Of a stretch of DNA of 64,000 bases, positions 58,242 through 64,000 are shown one piece after another. A model generated the notes under the pieces. The model did not search any database and was not told the DNA's origin. It was given only the letters and a program-made list of their open reading frames with translations. Position numbers and translations under genes: made by a program. The DNA comes from Plut-88900 sp965116945 (GTDB lineage: Bacteria; Chloroflexota; Dehalococcoidia; Plut-88900): assembly GCA_965116945.1 (NCBI GenBank), contig OZ220734.1, forward strand, positions 1,860,001 to 1,924,000, read 5' to 3'. Each line of letters begins with the position of its first letter. The first letter of the stretch is position 1.

Positions 58242-59641
58242 ACTCTTTCCTGCTTGCTCTTCAATAGGCCTCCCGGACGGTACAACAAGAAGAGGATAAG
58301 CACTATAAAGGCTACGGCATCCTTCCAGTCGGAGGCTATCCACCACACTCCGAAGTTCTCAACCATGCCCAGGAAGAAGGCGCCGACTAAGGCTCCCCTG
58401 AGGTTGCCAAGCCCGCCAATGGTTGCTGCGATCCAGCCTTTCAATAGGGCTATGAATCCCATCGTAGGGCGGATGGCCGTATCGAGGCCCATCAGCACCC
58501 CCGAGAACCCAAAGATTGCGGACCCCAGGAAGAAAACACTGGCTATGACAACGGAGGTGTTAATTCCCACCACCATTGCCACCTCTTCATCGTCACTGAT
58601 GGCTCGGACCATCTTGCCCCACTTGGTCTTGTTAACAAGCAGGGCAACTATGGCGAATACTGCGATGACCGCTCCCCACATGAAGATGCGGAAACCCTTT
58701 ACCGAGCCTCCCAGCAGGCTAATCGGCTCTGTCCCTAGAGGGTCGGGCAGGTCGTGGGCCTGGGCGGTGAAGATGATGACCACCAGGGCGATGAGCATGA
58801 TCATCACGCCGAGGGAGGCGACCAGCATGATCATGGGCGAACGCGCCCGTCTGCGCAGGTAATAGAAGATTCCGCGGTACAGGACAAGGCTGATGCACCC
58901 GACCACAACTATGCCCAATATGGCACTCAGCGTCAGATTAGCTTCCGGGGCCCCCGAGATAATCCAACCTGCCAGGGCTCCCAGGACAATAGCCGCCGCA
59001 ACCGTAAACACTACGAAGGCGTAGGTCAGAGCGGTCGACTTATACTCGCTGATTCTGGGATGTACCAGCCCCGAGAGCAGTGCAATGACGGCGCCCGCCG
59101 TCACCACTCCAACCAGCGGGCTGATATATACATTCAACTCCTGGGGGTTGACGAACAAAACACCCGTGTATACCCCCAGCCCTGCAGACATAGCGCCCCC
59201 AATCACGAGGGCCGGCTGTTTCGGCAGGCGGTGACGCACCCTTGGATAGACCCAGGTGTAGAGAGTCCAGGCAAGGGTAACGGCAATGAGAAGGCCGATA
59301 GCGCTGCTGAACAGAAGACTGGGCTCTCGTGAGCTTGAGGAATGGAAATGGAGGACGGTGTATGCGGCAGTGGTGGACATGGCCGCGTAGGAAAGGTCGA
59401 AGTACCAGACGGTGGAGTACTGGAGGGTGAAGCCGATGGCCATGATCCCGTAAATTGACGCGGAGGTCATGCCGTTGAGGAAGGTCTGGCCGAACCTGTC
59501 AGGGTCCAGGACAAGCATCAGGAGCAGAAGGCCGATGGCTATCGCCACCCCTCCCGACACCGCAATCCCCTTCGGGCTTGCGACTCCGTTGGGACTGACA
59601 CCCCCCACATTAGGGGCAATGGATTTCAGATACTTCAGCAC
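58238..59641 (-). CDS. livH: Branched-chain amino acid-type ABC transporter permease LivH, enlarged
   Basis: 467 residues, against about 290-310 for usual LivH. N-terminal helices with TSASIYGIMAIGFTLQYSTV match the family. Then an additional hydrophobic region (about residues 105-240, roughly three or four helices with YTWVYPRVRHRLPKQP and AALSGLVHPR-like loops) precedes the normal core that resumes with ARSPMIMLVASLGVMIML. The core ends normally with GLGNLRGALVGAFFLGMVEN and the RPGG tail. The insertion appears in frame and hydrophobic throughout, so it is likely real. Sits behind livK and its terminator-like hairpin. Confidence 0.88.
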   Translation of the reverse strand: MLKYLKSIAPNVGGVSPNGVASPKGIAVSGGVAIAIGLLLLMLVLDPDRFGQTFLNGMTSASIYGIMAIGFTLQYSTVWYFDLSYAAMSTTAAYTVLHFHSSSSREPSLLFSSAIGLLIAVTLAWTLYTWVYPRVRHRLPKQPALVIGGAMSAGLGVYTGVLFVNPQELNVYISPLVGVVTAGAVIALLSGLVHPRISEYKSTALTYAFVVFTVAAAIVLGALAGWIISGAPEANLTLSAILGIVVVGCISLVLYRGIFYYLRRRARSPMIMLVASLGVMIMLIALVVIIFTAQAHDLPDPLGTEPISLLGGSVKGFRIFMWGAVIAVFAIVALLVNKTKWGKMVRAISDDEEVAMVVGINTSVVIASVFFLGSAIFGFSGVLMGLDTAIRPTMGFIALLKGWIAATIGGLGNLRGALVGAFFLGMVENFGVWWIASDWKDAVAFIVLILFLLYRPGGLLKSKQERV

Positions 59642-59688
59642 AGTATCAAATCAGTCTATGCCAAGGCCTTACCAAGCAGGATAAAAGG

Positions 59689-59727
59689 AGACAGGGCCGA
59701 CCTTCCCTGGGAAAGCCAGCCCTGTCT
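59689..59727 (-). terminator. Partial terminator/attenuator between livK and livH
   Basis: Nine-bp stem AGACAGGGC (59689-59697) with AGACAGGGC complement GCCCTGTCT (59719-59727), an inner TTCC/GGAA stem, and CTCCTTTTATCC following on the minus strand. The position after livK is typical for limiting permease expression relative to binding protein. Confidence 0.65.
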
Positions 59728-59775
59728 CATATCTTACTTACTCGTCCAGCCGGTATATCGGCATATCGTAGGATT

Positions 59776-60924
59776 CTATTCCTGTATGGTCGATACGCCG
59801 TCGATGACCTTGTAGACGCCGAACACGCTCGGGTCCATGTCACCGTTGGAGTCGAACCCGTAGGTCCCGATGGCGCCGGAGTAGGGGTTGTCGCTGTTCA
59901 CGGCGTACAGGCAGTCCCTTATCTCCGCGGTGTTCGTCTCGCTGCCCGCTTCGTCGATGCAGGCCGCCATGATGTGGACCGAGTCGTAGGAGGAGCCTAT
60001 GTAGTAGTGGAGCGAGATGGAACCGTGTTTCTCGACGTACTTCTCGGTGAGTTCCGCACCTGCCGGGTTGTACTCGAGATCCTGCGGCACGAGGACTCCT
60101 ATCACACCCTCTGCGGCGTCGCCGGCAATGTCCAGCACCGTAGCGGCGTGGCCGGGCTCCACTGCAAACATCTGACCTTCGTAGCCCAGCTCGCGAGCCT
60201 GCTTGTAGAGTGTGCCCTGGGCAAATTCAGACTGGGAAAGCAGGACTATGGCCGGAGGATCGTCAGCGAGGATCCTGGTGAGGCCAGCGCTGAAGTCGGT
60301 CTCTTCGGAGGTGTACCTTTCAGCGGCCAAGATGGACCCACCCAAGGGCTCGTAGTTGTTGGTGAATTCGGTGCGGACGCCTTCAATGTAGTCCGTGGCC
60401 TCACCCATGACGCCGACTTCGTTGTAGCCCTCGTCAATGATGACCTGGGCCAGGCGCTTCCCTACGTCGGCATCGCTGAACACGTTTCGGAAGATGTAGT
60501 CACCGGCCGTCGAAATAGCTGGGTTGGAGGTCAGACCGGAGAAGACCACGACCTCGTCGTCGTCCACCCGAGACGCAAATCCGAGCATTTCGCCGCTGCA
60601 GGAGGGGCCCAGGATGATGGAAACCTCGTCCACGTCCACCAACTTGGTGTATGCGGTCAGGGCGTCGGTGCCGTTGCACTTCCCGTCTTCGGCAATGATC
60701 TCAATCTGCCGGCCAAGGACACCGCCTGCTTCATTGACTTCGTCAACCGCCAGCTGGATGCCGTTCAAGGCCACATTTCCGTAGGTCTCGCCGGGTCCGG
60801 TCAGGGACTGGATGACCCCTATGGTTATGGGCTCGTCATCACCTCCGCCGCAGGCAAGGCCCACGATAGCCATAACGGCAAGCAGGCCAAGCACCAGGGC
60901 CAAAGGTTTCTTCTGGATTCGCAT
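59776..60924 (-). CDS. livK: ABC transporter substrate-binding lipoprotein LivK-like
   Basis: 382 residues. Lipoprotein signal KKPLALVLGLLAVMAIVGLAC with lipidated C25, then the periplasmic-binding type I fold: ITIGVIQSLTGPGETYGNVA, GIQLAVDEVNEAGGVLGRQI, IILGPSCSGEM. It captures a hydrophobic amino acid or similar organic (amide, aromatic acid) and feeds LivHM; the ligand cannot be read. The ATG at 60924 is preferred to GTG 60930 because AGGAGGG is better spaced. First gene of the liv operon, with its own strong promoter. Confidence 0.92.
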   Translation of the reverse strand: MRIQKKPLALVLGLLAVMAIVGLACGGGDDEPITIGVIQSLTGPGETYGNVALNGIQLAVDEVNEAGGVLGRQIEIIAEDGKCNGTDALTAYTKLVDVDEVSIILGPSCSGEMLGFASRVDDDEVVVFSGLTSNPAISTAGDYIFRNVFSDADVGKRLAQVIIDEGYNEVGVMGEATDYIEGVRTEFTNNYEPLGGSILAAERYTSEETDFSAGLTRILADDPPAIVLLSQSEFAQGTLYKQARELGYEGQMFAVEPGHAATVLDIAGDAAEGVIGVLVPQDLEYNPAGAELTEKYVEKHGSISLHYYIGSSYDSVHIMAACIDEAGSETNTAEIRDCLYAVNSDNPYSGAIGTYGFDSNGDMDPSVFGVYKVIDGVSTIQE

Positions 60925-60990
60925 ACACACCCTCCTTAGAACGGTTCCTATACCCAGCGGGCCGGGTCGCAGGACGGGACTATGGGGGGC

Positions 60991-61019
60991 AATATAGCGA
61001 CTTGCCGTCGATTAGTCAA
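60991..61019 (-). promoter_or_regulatory. Promoter of the liv operon
   Basis: Minus strand TTGACT (61019-61014), 17-nt spacer, TATATT (60996-60991), about 65 nt before livK. A GTCAA...TTGAC inverted repeat partly overlaps the -35 and could be an operator. Confidence 0.6.
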
Positions 61020-61049
61020 TGACACCCAGGACTTGACAGCCCCTCAGCT

Positions 61050-61751
61050 TTAGTCATCTTCCAAAATCACAACGTGAAGCTCAATTGGGCCATGAATCCC
61101 GACCGTGCGAATAGTCTCGATATCCGCTGTACGCGAAGGGCCCGTGACCAGCGATACTGCTGACGGGAGCCCGCCGGCGGTATTGAGCAAGGGCAACAGA
61201 TCTTGCAAAGAGGAGACAATCTTGTCGGGGGTGACGATTGCTACGTGGACCGGAGGAATTACGGATGCGAGGCGGCTCTGGGGCCCCGATGCCCTCATCA
61301 CAAGCGACCCGATTTCGGCTACCGCATAGTCCACTTCCGTCAGGCCCATGTCTGCCTCTACAAGAGAGGCTCTCTGGTCTGTTCCGGAGGTCTCAGATTG
61401 CGCCAGATTGATGGGAAGGACCTCGGCGCCGGCTCCCGTAAGTGCGTCGTCGAGGTCTGTAAGAGTGGGCGTGTCCCACCTCGCTATTTTGCGTATTCCC
61501 TTCTCCTCTATCAGAGCGCCAAGCAGAGAAGATAGTTCCCCGTGCCCCGACACTCTGCTGACAACCCCGTGCACCTTCTTTACCTCTTCCTCAAAGCGGG
61601 CAATCATCTGCTCATGGCTGAGGGTATCTTGCCTGATTGTGGCATCCCCGGCGGCTGAAGGAGCGCCATTGGAGGCCGGGGCGGTGGGTCCGGTTCTCCC
61701 CAGACTGCGGCGGACTGTGGAGAGAAAAACCTCGCGGCTAGTCGGGGGCAT
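61050..61751 (-). CDS. lutC: LUD-domain protein LutC
   Basis: 233 residues, LUD (lactate utilisation) domain. Landmarks are the N-terminal SREVFLSTVRRSLGR, VEADMGLTEVDYAVAEIGSL and the C-terminal GPSRTADIETIRTVGIHGPIELHVVILED (from about 200). LutC is the third subunit of the LutABC complex that oxidises L-lactate to pyruvate (or glycolate-type substrates). The start at 61751 leaves a 14-nt overlap with lutB; ATG 61769 is an alternative and neither has a strong Shine-Dalgarno. Confidence 0.88.
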   Translation of the reverse strand: MPPTSREVFLSTVRRSLGRTGPTAPASNGAPSAAGDATIRQDTLSHEQMIARFEEEVKKVHGVVSRVSGHGELSSLLGALIEEKGIRKIARWDTPTLTDLDDALTGAGAEVLPINLAQSETSGTDQRASLVEADMGLTEVDYAVAEIGSLVMRASGPQSRLASVIPPVHVAIVTPDKIVSSLQDLLPLLNTAGGLPSAVSLVTGPSRTADIETIRTVGIHGPIELHVVILEDD

Positions 61752-63186
61752 CTTTGGAGAGCCTTTCATCCCAGGTTTGCCTGAAGGAGCGAGGCGCGAG
61801 GGCGGGGAATTCTCGGTTCTCGGTCCATCCTCTGAGGAATGGAGGCAGCCAGCGGAAGTGGCCGTCTCTCAATAAAGGTTTCTGCAGGAGTCTGGCGAGT
61901 CCCGTGGCAACTGCGTAAGCCTTTTGGCTCCTCATGCCGGCCGACCATGCCCGTACAACCCATTTCTCCATCTTTGAAGGTGTTATGTTGTCGGCTGCGG
62001 TATCTTTAGCATCAGGCTCAGCGGCCTTGTGGCGCAGCTTCAGGAGCATGTGGGGTATGTTGATCTTGATGGGGCAGACGTCTCGACACGCACCACAAAG
62101 GGTAGAGGCCGCAGGCAGGTCCTTGGCCCCTTCGATACCGACCAGCTCGGGTGTGATGATCGAACCAATCGGCCCCGAGTAAACCCATCCGTAAGCGTGT
62201 CCACCGACGGAGTTGTAGACAGGGCAGATGTTGAGGCAAGCGGCACAGCGGATGCAGTACAGGGATTCCCGCATGGTACGGTCTGCGAGAATGCGGGACC
62301 TGCCGTTATCCAGAATGACCATGTGGAATTCTTCGGGGCCGTCTATTTCGTCGGGGCGTCGGGGCCCGGTGATCATGGAAACGTAGGAGCTGGCCTTCTG
62401 GCCCGTGGCACTGCGCGGGAGCAGGGCCAGGAAAATCGAAAGGTCTTGCAGGGCCGGAATAACCTTCTCCATCCCCATCACGGAAACATGTATGGGAGGT
62501 AGTGCCGTCGAAAGCCGCTGGTTCCCCTCGTTCTCCACCAGGACTATCGTCCCGGTTTCTGCGACTCCGAAATTTGCGCCCGTGACCCCCATGTCTGCCT
62601 GAACGAATTTCTTGCGGAGGGCATGACGGGCGATCTGGGTAAGACGCTGGGGGTCTTCTTCGTAGGGTATCGAAAGGTGTTTTGAGAAGAGTTGCCCGAA
62701 GTCCTGCCGGGTCTTGTGGATGGCGGGGGCGATGATGTGGTAGGGGGTCTCTCCGGCCAGCTGGATCATGTACTCGCCGAGGTCGGTCTCTATCGCCTCC
62801 ACCCCGACATTTGCCAGCTTGTGGTTGAGGTCGATTTCCTCAGTGGCCATGGACTTGCCCTTGACCACCGTACGGACTCCACGCTCCCTTGCGAGTGAGA
62901 CGATGTAATCGGATGCTTCTTGCGCAGTGCTCGCCCAAACTACCTTTCCCCCAGCCTTCTCGATTGAGTCGGCAAACTGGGCCAGGTACTCGTCCAGTCT
63001 TTCTATGGTGTGGGCCTTGATCTCACGGGCACGGTTCCGGAGGTCTTCCCATTCAGGCAGATCGGCGGCTGCGTTGTTACGCTCCCGCAGGAGATTTCCA
63101 GTGGCCCGGCGCGCGGCCTGCTGTACCCGCACGTTCTCGACAGCGCGTCGGGAGCCGGCCTTGAAGTCACTGGTCTTTATTTCCAT
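61738..63186 (-). CDS. lutB: Iron-sulfur LUD-domain protein LutB
   Basis: 482 residues. N-terminal LUD domain (KSMATEEIDLNHKLANVGVE, YHIIAPAIHKTR, QADMGVTGANFGVAETGTIV), then two [4Fe-4S] ligand groups CIRCAACLNICPVY and CGACRDVCPIKI. The C-terminal DUF3390-like tail is present. It links lactate oxidation to electron carriers together with LutA. It lies between lutA (23 nt upstream) and lutC (overlapping). Confidence 0.92.
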   Translation of the reverse strand: MEIKTSDFKAGSRRAVENVRVQQAARRATGNLLRERNNAAADLPEWEDLRNRAREIKAHTIERLDEYLAQFADSIEKAGGKVVWASTAQEASDYIVSLARERGVRTVVKGKSMATEEIDLNHKLANVGVEAIETDLGEYMIQLAGETPYHIIAPAIHKTRQDFGQLFSKHLSIPYEEDPQRLTQIARHALRKKFVQADMGVTGANFGVAETGTIVLVENEGNQRLSTALPPIHVSVMGMEKVIPALQDLSIFLALLPRSATGQKASSYVSMITGPRRPDEIDGPEEFHMVILDNGRSRILADRTMRESLYCIRCAACLNICPVYNSVGGHAYGWVYSGPIGSIITPELVGIEGAKDLPAASTLCGACRDVCPIKINIPHMLLKLRHKAAEPDAKDTAADNITPSKMEKWVVRAWSAGMRSQKAYAVATGLARLLQKPLLRDGHFRWLPPFLRGWTENREFPALAPRSFRQTWDERLSKDAPD

Positions 63187-63209
63187 AAGATTTGGCCTGG
63201 GAGGTTAGA

Positions 63210-63947
63210 CTAGTGGCGTGAGGCCAGTATCTCGGCGATGTGTTTGGCCTGTACCGGGATTTTCTGCCGCTTCAGGCCTCCGGCCATATGCATGAGGCAA
63301 CCGGCATCATTGGCGACAAGGGTATCCGCTCCTGATTTCTTAATGCAGTCCAGTTTTCGCTCCAGAATTGATCCCGAAATGTGCGGATACTTGACGGCAA
63401 AGGATCCACCGAATCCACAGCACTGCTCGGAGTCAGGTAAGTCCTTCATCGCAATGCCTTCCACATTCTCGAGGAGCTCCCCCGGCTCTGACTGCACGCC
63501 AAGCTCCCGCAGAAGGTGACAAGATGGATGGTAGGCAATCGAACCCTGGTGGGATGCGCCCACATCTGTGACGCCCAGAACTTTCACCAAGAACTCGGAG
63601 AATTCGTAGGTGCGGGTGCCCAGGGCACGGGCCTTTTCTAACATCTTGGGGTCGTCCTTGAACAGGTCCGGGTAGAAGACTCGGACCATGGACGTACAGG
63701 AACCGGATGGAGCCACGACGTAGGAATCATCATCAAAAATGGAGATAAACCGTTTTGCGAGGTCTCGGGCGTCCGACTGGTAGCCGGCGTTAAATGCGGG
63801 CTGTCCGCAGCAGGTCTGAGCCCGGGGGAAGGAGAGACTAACGCCCTGTTCCCTTAACACCCTCACCATGGCCTCGCCGACCTCTGGGTAGAACTGGTCC
63901 ACCAGGCAGGTGATGAAAATTGAGGCTCGGGGTTTGGGTTGGGGCAT
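63210..63947 (-). CDS. lutA: CCG-domain iron-sulfur protein LutA
   Basis: 245 residues, two CCG (DUF224) domains. TCCGQPAFNAGY with TCLVDQFYPE upstream, and YHPSCHLLRELG followed by CCGFGGSFAVKYP are the paired cysteine motifs that bind a noncubane [4Fe-4S] cluster in heterodisulfide-reductase-like and LutA proteins. First gene of lutABC. A TATAAT box ends 11 nt before the ATG, giving a leader of only about 5 nt. No LutR or lactate permease is in the window. Confidence 0.92.
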   Translation of the reverse strand: MPQPKPRASIFITCLVDQFYPEVGEAMVRVLREQGVSLSFPRAQTCCGQPAFNAGYQSDARDLAKRFISIFDDDSYVVAPSGSCTSMVRVFYPDLFKDDPKMLEKARALGTRTYEFSEFLVKVLGVTDVGASHQGSIAYHPSCHLLRELGVQSEPGELLENVEGIAMKDLPDSEQCCGFGGSFAVKYPHISGSILERKLDCIKKSGADTLVANDAGCLMHMAGGLKRQKIPVQAKHIAEILASRH

Positions 63948-63958
63948 GGCGGCATCTA

Positions 63959-63987
63959 ATTATAGGTTCACTCCAATGGGGTTACAA
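63959..63987 (-). promoter_or_regulatory. Promoter of lutABC
   Basis: Minus strand TTGTAA (63987-63982), 17-nt spacer, perfect TATAAT (63964-63959). The predicted start site is about 5 nt before the lutA ATG, so the leader is nearly absent and no Shine-Dalgarno is seen. Confidence 0.65.
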
Positions 63988-64000
63988 ATTGGTGAGAAGC

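Noticed and set aside
59974..60939. Long plus-strand frame opposite livK
   Set aside because: Antisense shadow of a binding-protein gene with signal peptide and family motifs; no domain of its own.
1..64000. tRNA, rRNA, prophage or integrative element
   Set aside because: No cloverleaf with T-arm motif, rRNA segment, integrase, or phage structural gene was recognised on either strand.

Overview
The window is a compact, GC-rich bacterial chromosome segment with 53 protein-coding genes on both strands. No rRNA, tRNA, CRISPR array or phage block was recognised. The gene content is oxidative and catabolic: three luciferase-like flavin monooxygenases, two Amidohydrolase-2 enzymes, two creatinase-like M24 enzymes, hydantoinase A/B, family III CoA-transferases, acyl-CoA dehydrogenase, split methylmalonyl-CoA mutase, tungsten-type aldehyde oxidoreductases, a complete Liv ABC importer and LutABC. 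From general knowledge this mix fits a marine Chloroflexota (Dehalococcoidia/SAR202-like) heterotroph. That placement is inference from gene content, since no marker gene is present to prove it.

Layout. 1-12.4 kb: M24 creatinase-like enzymes, an Asp-box propeller, a sugar nucleotidyltransferase, an amidohydrolase divergent from a haloacid-dehalogenase-like HAD, a luciferase-like monooxygenase, a class III aminotransferase, a VOC dioxygenase-like protein, tandem luciferase-like monooxygenases, a PHP phosphoesterase and a FAS1-type dehydratase. 12.4-21.3 kb: HyuB/HyuA, a second amidohydrolase, an ABC-2 exporter pair, an isochorismatase-fold enzyme, and a crotonase with an SRPBCC protein. 21.3-22.4 kb is gene-free, G-rich on the + strand, and carries degenerate tandem repeats and hairpins. 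22.4-32 kb: ilvD, a 7Fe ferredoxin, an operon of two uncharacterised 361-residue paralogues plus a cupin, a csoR-YHS-copA copper operon, a TolB-like lipoprotein and endonuclease IV.

32-39.2 kb holds a propionate/branched acyl-CoA module (methyltransferase, mutase B12 subunit, epimerase, acyl-CoA dehydrogenase, mutase large subunit), a HicAB toxin-antitoxin pair, and a second mutase large subunit with a changed active-site position. 39.3-45.6 kb, on the opposite strand, is the most distinctive block: a six-gene tungsten aldehyde oxidoreductase operon with a four-cluster ferredoxin, two tandem AOR catalytic subunits, an FAD oxidoreductase and two MoaD-like ubiquitin-fold proteins. One of the MoaD-like proteins has residues beyond its Gly-Gly. 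The operon has a good sigma70-type promoter and ends in a strong terminator.

45.6-49.5 kb: a kelch lipoprotein, a cysteine-dioxygenase-like cupin and katG. 49.5-50.8 kb is a second gene-free G-rich island with an IS30-family remnant, a 35-bp near-perfect palindrome and repeat debris. 50.8-55.7 kb: two CoA-transferases, a DAO-type oxidase and a ureohydrolase-fold protein with an altered metal site. 55.7-61 kb: livKHMGF with an enlarged LivH. 61-64 kb: lutABC.

Several genes have a -10 box 6-7 nt before the start codon and no Shine-Dalgarno, so leaderless transcription appears to be used here beside conventional SD-led and TTG/GTG starts.
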